A DNA stretch of 35,971 nucleotides, taken from assembly GCA_022843625.1 (NCBI GenBank), contig JALHNH010000057.1, positions 1-35,971 on the forward strand, written 5' to 3'. Origin of the DNA: Bryobacter sp. (GTDB lineage: Bacteria > Acidobacteriota > Terriglobia > Bryobacterales > Bryobacteraceae). Under the pieces are notes generated by a model. It made no database searches, was not told the origin of the DNA, and was given only the letters and a program-made list of their open reading frames with translations. Position 1 is the first letter of the stretch. Every line of letters starts with the position of its first letter. Positions 23,114 to 29,775 of the stretch are shown in pieces. A program made the position numbers and the translations under genes.

Positions 23114-23718
23114 TTCTTTCCACTCCCCTGGGCATCTTCCGTCCGTTTGAGAATCGTCACGATCTCAAATTCATCCACGAACCCCTTGCAAACGGTCATG
23201 CCCACCACAGTGAATTGCTCTGCCCCAGCCTCTTGCAATTCCTTCTGCATCGTTGAAGTTTTTGTTGTCGCCAGAAGCCTGTACTCGATTTTCTTGGCCG
23301 GCCTGGCCTCGTCTTTTTCCAGAATCACAATTACTTCTCTTCCTCGAAATGCAGTTGCAAAAGCGGTTTGCCCCCGGTACTCAAAGCCAGCTGCTCCCAG
23401 CTCCCTCAACTCTTTATCCATCGTCGATGTCTTGTTTGTGGCCAGCAGTTTGTACACTCGCCTTGCATTCGTTCCTCCCCCCGTTCCCCTTTGCATTACG
23501 GCTACAACCTCTCTCCATCCGAAAGTCGTTTCCCCGCCCATGATCGAACTCAAATAAAAGCCCTTCTCAGCCGCAGCATTAAGCTCCTTCTCAAAAGTCG
23601 AAGTTTTGCTCGTGCTCACCACCTGGTATTCGAAGCTTTCTGCTTCAGCCATTCCAATGAAACCCAGCGCGACAAGGGTTGCCAGATTTAACGAGCGAAT
23701 TGATTTCCTAAGCTTCAT
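23110..23718 (-). CDS. Secreted protein with three internal repeats
   Basis: This 202 residue protein has a Sec signal peptide (to about residue 26, MAEAE) and three consecutive repeats of about 50 residues. The repeat cores are VVSTSKTSTFEKELNAAAEKGF, LLATNKTSTMDKELRELGAAGF and LLATTKTSTMQKELQEAGAEQF, written here as separate units. Each is followed by a strand region ending in VVAVMQR, VIVILEK or IVTILKR. The unit looks like a DUF4177-style alpha/beta fold (YxVV start, helix ELN..G..G) tripled in one chain. The function is unknown. It is the first gene of the minus-strand run, has GAGG just before its ATG, and is divergent from the TetR gene. Confidence 0.75.
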   Translation of the reverse strand: MKLRKSIRSLNLATLVALGFIGMAEAESFEYQVVSTSKTSTFEKELNAAAEKGFYLSSIMGGETTFGWREVVAVMQRGTGGGTNARRVYKLLATNKTSTMDKELRELGAAGFEYRGQTAFATAFRGREVIVILEKDEARPAKKIEYRLLATTKTSTMQKELQEAGAEQFTVVGMTVCKGFVDEFEIVTILKRTEDAQGSGKK

Positions 23719-23725
23719 GCCTCAA

Positions 23726-23740
23726 GCTTACGCTGTAAGC
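23726..23740. promoter_or_regulatory. 15 bp inverted repeat, probable TetR operator
   Basis: GCTTAC-GCT-GTAAGC is a perfect 6-3-6 inverted repeat in the 75 bp between the divergent repeat-protein and TetR genes. A second small palindrome, CTTGCAAG, lies about 7 bases further on. The position and size fit a TetR-family operator controlling both directions. Confidence 0.5.
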
Positions 23741-23793
23741 CTAGAATCTTGCAAGCACTATCTCAGTAGGTCAGAATAAGAGTCTGCCAGTCG

Positions 23794-24468
23794 ATGCCGT
23801 CAAAAGCGAATCAACCCCGCAAGCCCCTCAACAGAGACCGCGTCCTCCATGCGGCCCTTGCCTTTGCCGATGAGTTCGGCATCGAAACCCTCTCCATGCG
23901 CAAGCTCGGTGAAGTTCTCAACGTGGAAGCCATGTCGCTCTACAAGCACGTCGCCAACAAAGACGAGATCCTCGACGGAATGGTCGATCTTGTAGCCGCT
24001 GAAATCGAAGTGCCCGTGATCGGTGGCGACTGGAAAAAGGCAATGCGCCGCCGCGCCATTTCCGCACACTACGTCCTCTTGCGTCACCCCTGGGCAACCA
24101 TGCTGATCGTCTCCCGCGCAAACGTTGGTGGGGCGATGCTCCGCTACATCGACGCGACAATTGGTTGCCTCCGCGAAGCGGGCTTCTCTTACCCCATGGC
24201 AGACCACGCATGGAACGCCATCGACTGCTACGTCTACGGCTTCACCCTCCAGAAACTAAACTTCCCCTTCAAGCCCTCAGAGTACGCCCAGATGGCCGAA
24301 TCTTTTCTTCCCCTGATTCCCGCCAGCCAATACCCTTACCTGCATGGCCTCTCGCTACAAGTCGTCAAAGGCGAGCACGACGGAATACAGAAACTCGAAC
24401 TGGGCCTCGACCTGATCCTCGACGGCCTCGAGAAAATGCTCATATCACCGGATTCCAAACACCTTTAA
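23794..24468 (+). CDS. TetR/AcrR family transcriptional regulator
   Basis: This 224 residue protein has an N-terminal TetR helix-turn-helix (residues about 13-60: NRDRVLHAALAFADEFGIETLSMRKLGEVLNVEAMSLYKHVANKDEIL, given here only as the region). The C-terminal ligand domain is of the TetR_C_1 sort (RHPWATMLI, AWNAIDCYVYGF). It is probably a repressor of itself and of the divergent five-gene operon with the beta-lactamase. The inverted repeat at 23726 is the likely binding site. The ligand is unknown. The 3' end overlaps the convergent sigma-54 regulator by 24 bp. Confidence 0.9.
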   Translation: MPSKANQPRKPLNRDRVLHAALAFADEFGIETLSMRKLGEVLNVEAMSLYKHVANKDEILDGMVDLVAAEIEVPVIGGDWKKAMRRRAISAHYVLLRHPWATMLIVSRANVGGAMLRYIDATIGCLREAGFSYPMADHAWNAIDCYVYGFTLQKLNFPFKPSEYAQMAESFLPLIPASQYPYLHGLSLQVVKGEHDGIQKLELGLDLILDGLEKMLISPDSKHL

Positions 24469-25998
24469 TCTCGATGTGAGCGTTGCCGGATTTACCCCCA
24501 ACAACTCTGCCGCTCCTCCAACTCCCGATATCTTCCCTTTAGCCGCCTCCAGCGCCGCCTCCAGATTCGCCTTCTCCCGCGCCCGCCACTCCACCTCCGG
24601 AATCACCTTTCCCGGCGAAGTCTTCACAGCCACCACACTCTTCACTCCGCTGGGCAAATCCAGATCCAGCGTCCCACCCCGCGCCAGTATCACCGCCCTC
24701 TCCACCGTGTTCTGCAACTCCCGCACATTCCCCGGCCAATCATAGCCTTGCGCCCGCTCCATCTCCCGTTGCGTCACCCTCGGCTCCGGCACATGAAACC
24801 GCATCGCCGCTTGCCTTACAAAATGCCGCACTAACTCCGCCACATCCTCACGCCGCTCCCGCAGCGGAGGCGACTCCAGCGGAAACACCCCCAACCGGTA
24901 ATACAAATCCAAACGGAACCGCCCCTTCTCCACCTCCTGCCGCAAATCCCGATTCGTCGCCGCAATCACCCGCACATCCACCCGCCGCGTCCGATCCTCA
25001 CCCACCCGTTCAAACTCCCCCTCCTGCAACACCCGCAACAGTTTCGATTGCAACTCCAGTGGAATCTCCCCCACCTCATCTAAAAACAAAGTCCCCCCAT
25101 CCGCCAGTTGAAACCGGCCCACCCGGTCCTTCACCGCCCCGGTAAACGCCCCCCGCACATGCCCAAAAAACTCACTCTCAAACAACTCCCTCGGAATCGA
25201 TCCGCAATTCACCTTCACCATCGGCTTCCGTGCCCTTGGGCTCCGCTGATGGATTGCCCTCGCAATCAACTCCTTACCGCTCCCGCTCTCGCCCAACACA
25301 AGCACATTCGCATCCGTCCCGGCCACCATCTCTACTTGCCTCAGCGCGCGCTCAAGCGCCGGGCTGTGCCCCAGGATCTCCCCAAAAGACCCCACCTCAT
25401 CCACCTCCTCCATCAAATACTCCCGCTCCAGCTCCAACTCCTTTCTCAACTTCTCAGCCTCCTCAAACGCCCGCGCATTCGCCACTGCCACCGCCGCCGC
25501 ATCCGCCACCGTCCCCAGCCACTCCCAGCAACCGTGCGTTAATTCCACTGTCCGAAACACCGCCAGCACCCCCAATACCTTCCCACGAAACAACAACGGC
25601 CTCCCCGCAAACCCCACCAGCCCGTTCGCCTTTACCCACTCCGGCTCCCGCACCCATCGCTTGTCTTCCTCCAGCCGCTGAATCCGGATCGGATCCCCAG
25701 TCTTCGCAATACTCCCGATCTTCAGCGCTCCATCGATAGGCACCCAGTGGAAGCTCCCCGTAATCCTCGACCACTCCGGCCGAATCCCGGCACTAGCCCT
25801 CAAGTGCAATGCCATCTCCGGCCTCGGGTCCGTCTCCGCACAATGCGGACAACTCTCCCCGTTCTCCACCAGCCACAGCCGAGCCAGCGCCACCCCCTCC
25901 TGTCGGCTCACCGCGTCCATGATCGCCCCCAGCACCGCATCCAGCGACCTCTCCTGCGTGATCGCCAGCAGGATTGAAGGCAGCAAATTCAAGTCCAT
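24445..25998 (-). CDS. Sigma-54-dependent transcriptional activator with GAF domain
   Basis: This 517 residue protein has a GAF sensor domain (about 15-175) with a CPHC pair (C50, C53), then a helical linker (about 175-200). The AAA+ sigma-54 activation domain has Walker A GESGSGKE (236-243), the sigma-54-contacting GAFTGA loop (283-288), Walker B GGTLFLDE (301-308) and WPGNVREL (421-428). A Fis-type HTH forms the C terminus (about 478-517). It lacks a response-regulator receiver, so it responds to a ligand or redox signal through the GAF domain. It is divergent from a four-gene operon whose promoter region has a -24/-12 box and two palindromes, its likely sites. A TATAAT lies only a few bases before its ATG. 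It converges on the TetR gene with 24 bp overlap. Confidence 0.93.
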   Translation of the reverse strand: MDLNLLPSILLAITQERSLDAVLGAIMDAVSRQEGVALARLWLVENGESCPHCAETDPRPEMALHLRASAGIRPEWSRITGSFHWVPIDGALKIGSIAKTGDPIRIQRLEEDKRWVREPEWVKANGLVGFAGRPLLFRGKVLGVLAVFRTVELTHGCWEWLGTVADAAAVAVANARAFEEAEKLRKELELEREYLMEEVDEVGSFGEILGHSPALERALRQVEMVAGTDANVLVLGESGSGKELIARAIHQRSPRARKPMVKVNCGSIPRELFESEFFGHVRGAFTGAVKDRVGRFQLADGGTLFLDEVGEIPLELQSKLLRVLQEGEFERVGEDRTRRVDVRVIAATNRDLRQEVEKGRFRLDLYYRLGVFPLESPPLRERREDVAELVRHFVRQAAMRFHVPEPRVTQREMERAQGYDWPGNVRELQNTVERAVILARGGTLDLDLPSGVKSVVAVKTSPGKVIPEVEWRAREKANLEAALEAAKGKISGVGGAAELLGVNPATLTSRLKVFGIR

Positions 25999-26010
25999 AA
26001 CTCATTATAT

Positions 26011-26026
26011 TCGCGAAATTTCAAGA
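26011..26026. promoter_or_regulatory. Candidate upstream activator site 1
   Basis: TCGCGAAATTTCAAGA is an imperfect 16 bp palindrome (12 of 16 positions symmetric) sharing 13 of 16 bases with the perfect palindrome at 26049-26064. Its centre is about 105 bp before the predicted transcription start of the operon. It also lies just upstream of the regulator's own start, so it may serve autoregulation. Confidence 0.5.
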
Positions 26027-26048
26027 ACGAATAGCGAACAATCACGAA

Positions 26049-26064
26049 TCATGAAATTTCATGA
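26049..26064. promoter_or_regulatory. Candidate upstream activator site 2
   Basis: TCATGAAATTTCATGA is a perfect 16 bp palindrome, 38 bp centre to centre from site 1 and about 68 bp before the predicted start of transcription. The pair is the expected arrangement for enhancer sites of a sigma-54 activator. Confidence 0.55.
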
Positions 26065-26096
26065 GTTAAAAATCAATTTAAATCAACAACTTAGCG

Positions 26097-26113
26097 TTGG
26101 CCCTTGCCTTGCA
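26097..26113 (+). promoter_or_regulatory. Sigma-54 (-24/-12) promoter
   Basis: TTGGCCCTTGCCTTGCA matches the sigma-54 consensus (YTGGCAC-N5-TTGCW) with the essential GG (26099-26100) and GC (26111-26112) exactly ten bases apart. Transcription would start near 26124, about five bases before the hydrolase ATG. The divergent sigma-54 activator gene supports the call. Confidence 0.7.
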
Positions 26114-26128
26114 CTCTTTAGAGCCATC

Positions 26129-27037
26129 ATGAAGAACCTACTTCTCACAACCCTACTCCTGGCCGGAATCGCCTCCGCCCAAACCTACAGAATCGAAAAA
26201 GTTGACAACGTAAACATCTTCTATCGCGAGGCCGGCTCCCCCACCAAGCCCACCATTGTCCTCCTCCACGGATTCCCCACCTCCTCGCACATGTACCGCA
26301 ACCTGATCCCCAAGCTGGCCCCTCACTATCACGTGATCGCCCCAGACTTCCCCTCCTTCGGCTATTCGAGCCAACCCACCCTCCAGGAATTCGACTACAC
26401 CTTCGCCAACCTCGCCAACCTCACCGAAAAGTTCCTCGATCAGCGCGGCGTCAAGAAGTACAGCATCTACGTTCAGGACTACGGCTCCCCGGTCGGCTTC
26501 CGCCTCTTCATGAAGCACCCCGAACGCATCCAGGCCATCATCAGCCAGAACGGGAACGCATACGCCGAAGGCCTCAGCCCCTTCTGGGCCGAATACCTCG
26601 AACCCTTCTGGAAAGACCGCAACCCAACCACCGAAGCCAAAGCCCGCCAGCTTCTCACCATCGGAATCACCAAGCTCCAGTACACCGCCGGTTTCAAGAA
26701 CCCTGAGCACGTCGACCCCGACGCCTGGACCTTCGCTCAGGCAATCCTCGACCGTCCCGGTAACCAGGAAATCCAGCTCGCCCTCTTCTACGACTACCAG
26801 ACCAACGTAAAGCAGTACGACCAGTGGCACGCCATGCTCCGCAAGGTACAGCCTCCGATTCTCGCCGTCTGGGGCAAGAACGACCCCATCTTCAGCTTCC
26901 CGGGTGCCGAAGCCTTCAAACGCGACGTCCCCAAAACCGAACTCCACGCTATCGATACTGGCCACTTCGCCCTTGAAGAAGAAGGTGACCAGATCGCGAA
27001 CCTAGTCCTCAAATTTCTCGCAAAGAACGTTCGCTAA
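26129..27037 (+). CDS. Secreted alpha/beta hydrolase of the epoxide hydrolase / haloalkane dehalogenase type
   Basis: This 302 residue protein has a Sec signal peptide (MKNLLLTTLLLAGIASAQ), which fixes the start at 26129 although the frame is open further upstream. The oxyanion motif is HGFP (47-50). The nucleophile elbow is VQDYGSPVG with Asp117, not Ser, as in epoxide hydrolases and haloalkane or fluoroacetate dehalogenases. WGKNDPIF and DTGHFALEE supply the later acid and the catalytic His. It would open epoxides or remove halide from a small organic molecule in the periplasm; the substrate is unknown. It is the first gene of a sigma-54-controlled operon. The predicted transcript start leaves almost no leader and no SD. 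Confidence 0.88.
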   Translation: MKNLLLTTLLLAGIASAQTYRIEKVDNVNIFYREAGSPTKPTIVLLHGFPTSSHMYRNLIPKLAPHYHVIAPDFPSFGYSSQPTLQEFDYTFANLANLTEKFLDQRGVKKYSIYVQDYGSPVGFRLFMKHPERIQAIISQNGNAYAEGLSPFWAEYLEPFWKDRNPTTEAKARQLLTIGITKLQYTAGFKNPEHVDPDAWTFAQAILDRPGNQEIQLALFYDYQTNVKQYDQWHAMLRKVQPPILAVWGKNDPIFSFPGAEAFKRDVPKTELHAIDTGHFALEEEGDQIANLVLKFLAKNVR

Positions 27038-27059
27038 TTCAACAAAGGAAAACAATCAA

Positions 27060-27599
27060 ATGTCACGCATTCAACCTATCCAGAACAACGAAGCCACCGG
27101 CAAAGCCAAAGAGCTTCTAGACGCAGTCCAGGCCAAGATCGGCATGACTCCAAACATGATGAAGACCATGGCACAGTCTGCGGCCACCCTCGAAGGCTAC
27201 CTCAGCCTCTCAGGTGCCCTCGCCACCGGCACTCTCAGCGGTAAGTTCCGCGAGCAGATTGCCCTCGCTGTAGCCCAGGCCAACTCCTGCGAGTACTGCC
27301 TCTCCGCCCACTCGACCATCGGCAAGATGAACGGCCTCAAGCCCGAGGAGATCACCGCCAGCCGCCACTCCCAGTCCACTGACGCGAAACTCGACGCCGG
27401 CCTCAAGTTCGCCCAGTCCCTCGTTATCCACCGCGGCCTCGTCTCAGACGCCGCTCTTGATGCCGTCCGCACCGCAGGTTTTTCGGAAGGTGAGATCACC
27501 GAGATCGTCTCAAACGTCGCTCTCAACATCTTCACCAACTACTTCAACCATGTAGCGCAAACAGAAGTAGACTTCCCCAAGGTCTCGGTGAACCTCTAA
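27060..27599 (+). CDS. Carboxymuconolactone decarboxylase / AhpD-like peroxidase-related protein
   Basis: This is a 179 residue all-helical protein of the CMD/AhpD family. It has the redox motif SCEYCLSAHS (C77, C80) with the following His84 and an upstream Glu (KFREQIALAVAQ) that forms the AhpD-type proton relay. Such proteins reduce peroxides or regenerate a peroxiredoxin using thiols. Here it is paired with an Asp-nucleophile hydrolase 22 bp upstream, a common pairing in detoxification operons. AAAGGA precedes the ATG. Its stop overlaps the next start by one base (TAATG). Confidence 0.9.
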   Translation: MSRIQPIQNNEATGKAKELLDAVQAKIGMTPNMMKTMAQSAATLEGYLSLSGALATGTLSGKFREQIALAVAQANSCEYCLSAHSTIGKMNGLKPEEITASRHSQSTDAKLDAGLKFAQSLVIHRGLVSDAALDAVRTAGFSEGEITEIVSNVALNIFTNYFNHVAQTEVDFPKVSVNL

Positions 27600-27991
27600 T
27601 GATCTTCACCCTTGAGACCGCACTCAAGAAAGTCCAGGCCGCAGAAGCGGCCTGGAACACCAAAGATCCCGAGCGCATCGCCCTCGCCTACTCCCCAGAC
27701 TCCCAGTGGCGCAACCGGGACACTTTCCTTAACGGCCGCGAAGAAATCAAAGCCTTCCTCAAGGGCAAATGGGAGCGCGAGCTCGACTACCGCCTCAAGA
27801 AAACTCTCTGGGCTTTCCGTGATAACCGAATCGCCGTCAGCTTCGAATACGAATGGCACAACGAAGAAGGCCAGTGGTTTCGCTCCTACGGCAACGAGCT
27901 CTGGGAATTCAACGACGAGGGCCTCATGCAAACCCGCCTCGCCAGCATCAACGACGCACCGATCAACAAATCAGAAAGAAGAATCCTTTAA
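27599..27991 (+). CDS. NTF2-like protein (DUF1348 type)
   Basis: This 130 residue protein has the NTF2/SnoaL cone fold pattern: helical start TALKKVQAAEAAWNTKDPERIALAYSPDSQWRNRD (residue range about 6-40), FLNGREEIKAFLKGKWERELDYRL, then AVSFEYEWHNEEGQWFRSYGNELWEF strands. It fits the DUF1348 family of nuclear-transport-factor-2-like proteins, whose biochemical role is unsettled. The start is coupled to the AhpD-like gene through a one-base overlap, and one base separates its stop from the MOSC start, so it belongs to the same operon. Confidence 0.85.
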   Translation: MIFTLETALKKVQAAEAAWNTKDPERIALAYSPDSQWRNRDTFLNGREEIKAFLKGKWERELDYRLKKTLWAFRDNRIAVSFEYEWHNEEGQWFRSYGNELWEFNDEGLMQTRLASINDAPINKSERRIL

Positions 27992-27992
27992 C

Positions 27993-28640
27993 ATGTACCT
28001 CAAAGAGCTCTGGCGCTACCCCGTAAAATCAATGGCCGGCGAACCACTGCAAGAGGTCGAGCTCACAAAGCTAGGTTTGGCGGGAGACCGCCAGATCCTC
28101 GTCCAGGCCTCAACCGGCCGCATCCTCACCTCAAGAACCCACCACAAACTATTAGGCCTCAAAGGCACCCTCGATCAAGACAATCAACCCCGCATCAACG
28201 GCCTGCTCTGGAACTCCAAAGAAGCCGCCCAGCTTGTCAGTGACACCCTCAACCAACCCGTCAAACTGATCCGCCACGAGGGCCCCGAACGCTTCGACAT
28301 TCTCCCCCTCTTGGTCGCAACAGACGGCGCAATCGACTACATGCAAATCGACTCCCGCCGTCTCCGCCCCAACCTCATCATCGGCGGTGTTGAAGGCCTC
28401 GAAGAACGCACTTGGCCCGAGCGCACCCTGCAAATCGGAAACACCAAAATCGCTCCGGCCCAACTCCGCGGCCGCTGCGTCATGACCACCTATGATCCCG
28501 ACACTCTAGTCCAGGACATCAACGTCCTCCGCCGCATCATCAAGCAACTCGACGGCGTAATGGCCCTCGATACAGCCGTAATCACGCCCGGCCACCTGCG
28601 CGTCAACGATTCTGTGACGCTAATTCCACATGTTCGCTAG
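27993..28640 (+). CDS. MOSC domain-containing protein
   Basis: This 215 residue protein begins with the MOSC N-terminal beta-barrel motif (LKELWRYPVKSMAGEPL, LGLAGDRQILV). It ends in a MOSC domain with RLRPNLIIGG, the conserved Cys in GRCVMTTYDPDT (C162) and LDTAVITPGHLRVND. The Cys is the residue that carries persulfide or contacts molybdenum cofactor in MOCO sulfurase and mARC/YcbX-type proteins. It may reduce N-hydroxylated compounds or handle sulfur; it is shorter than YcbX and has no ferredoxin domain. It is the last gene of the sigma-54 operon. Its end overlaps the convergent esterase gene by 38 bp. Confidence 0.88.
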   Translation: MYLKELWRYPVKSMAGEPLQEVELTKLGLAGDRQILVQASTGRILTSRTHHKLLGLKGTLDQDNQPRINGLLWNSKEAAQLVSDTLNQPVKLIRHEGPERFDILPLLVATDGAIDYMQIDSRRLRPNLIIGGVEGLEERTWPERTLQIGNTKIAPAQLRGRCVMTTYDPDTLVQDINVLRRIIKQLDGVMALDTAVITPGHLRVNDSVTLIPHVR

Positions 28641-29775
28641 ACACAATCAAGCCCGCAGCATCCACCAGATTCAGATAGTAAACGGTAGCCCCATCCGGCA
28701 CCACCCCACTCACCCGACGCTTCCTTGCATCAAGGCTGGCCGCCACCGTCTCCCACTTGCGGTCTTGCCACCGCCCGATATCCCGCGTAAAGCAAAGCTC
28801 GGCCTTCACTGGCCGCGAATCACGAGAGTAAACCGCCCACCCGGGCCCTTGCTTGGAAATTTTCGTTAGCTTCGGCCCACCCATCAACCGCTCCTTGGCA
28901 AAAGCAAACACCTCCTCTGGCTTTGCCCCATCCGGATGGCTATGCTTCATCCGCACCTGCAAACTCAGCAGCCGCTCTCCCTGCGGCATCCGGTAAGACT
29001 TCTGCCATGACCGCATCACATAAGCAAAATCATTCGTCCCATTGATCCAGAACAAAGGCCGCTTCGCCTTTGCCAGATAAACAGAAGGGTCCCAATGCTG
29101 CAACCATTTCGCCGCCCGGTCCGGCCCCAACTTCTCAAAATCTTTCAACCAGGCAGAATCCTCCCCAAGATACCCACACCCATAAACAGGAACTCCAAAC
29201 CGAAAGCGCGAATCCACGCTCGCCACAATGTTCGTCAGATACCCACCCCAGCTAATCCCGGTCAATCCGATCCGCCCCGCATCCACACCCGGCTGCACTC
29301 TCAAAAATGAATGCGCCGCAATAGAAACAGCCACCGCATGATAGGTCCACTGATCCGTCAGCGGCAAGTCGACATTCGCAAAATCACCCCACCCTGCCGG
29401 CCCTGAAAACTCATGCCGCACACGCTTTGGATTCCACAACTGCCCAGCCTCAGCCCTCGATGGCCGCGTCCCCACCGTATCCACTGCAATTGCTGCAAAC
29501 CCACGCGCATTCCACATCCTCACCCACTCGGCAAAAGCCGTCCCGCCTCCACCATGCAGCAGCACCATTCCTGGCACCTTCGCCCCACCTGTGGGCACAC
29601 CATAATAGGCAAAAGCCCGGGTCGGCTTCCCCTGATACAAAGGCCCTGCGATCCAGACGGCTTGCACCCCGGCCTCTTCCGTTTCAGCTGGCCAGCTCTC
29701 TGCCTTTTGAACCCTCCACGGCAAATCTCCAGCAATAGCCAGCCCGGCAAAAACTACCAACAAAAGCAGACGCAC
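28603..29775 (-). CDS. Secreted acetylxylan esterase-like alpha/beta hydrolase
   Basis: This 390 residue protein starts with GTG and has a Sec signal peptide (MRLLLLVVFAGLAIAG). The alpha/beta-hydrolase part has VPGMVLLHGGGGT, the nucleophile elbow GISWGG (Ser), FWINGTNDFAY with the acid residue and MKHSHPDG with the His. These resemble the acetylxylan esterase / prolyl-oligopeptidase-like group. A small strand-rich C-terminal domain follows (about 310-385). It probably removes acyl groups from carbohydrates outside the cytoplasm. The GTG shares one base with the stop of the upstream serine hydrolase (TAGTG), showing an operon. The 3' end overlaps the MOSC gene by 38 bp. Confidence 0.87.
   Translation of the reverse strand: MRLLLLVVFAGLAIAGDLPWRVQKAESWPAETEEAGVQAVWIAGPLYQGKPTRAFAYYGVPTGGAKVPGMVLLHGGGGTAFAEWVRMWNARGFAAIAVDTVGTRPSRAEAGQLWNPKRVRHEFSGPAGWGDFANVDLPLTDQWTYHAVAVSIAAHSFLRVQPGVDAGRIGLTGISWGGYLTNIVASVDSRFRFGVPVYGCGYLGEDSAWLKDFEKLGPDRAAKWLQHWDPSVYLAKAKRPLFWINGTNDFAYVMRSWQKSYRMPQGERLLSLQVRMKHSHPDGAKPEEVFAFAKERLMGGPKLTKISKQGPGWAVYSRDSRPVKAELCFTRDIGRWQDRKWETVAASLDARKRRVSGVVPDGATVYYLNLVDAAGLIVSSEHVELASQNR

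Noticed and set aside
25996..26009. TATAAT just before the sigma-54 activator start as a firm promoter
   Set aside because: It lies so close to the ATG that the message would have almost no leader, and no -35 box fits; mentioned only in the gene note.
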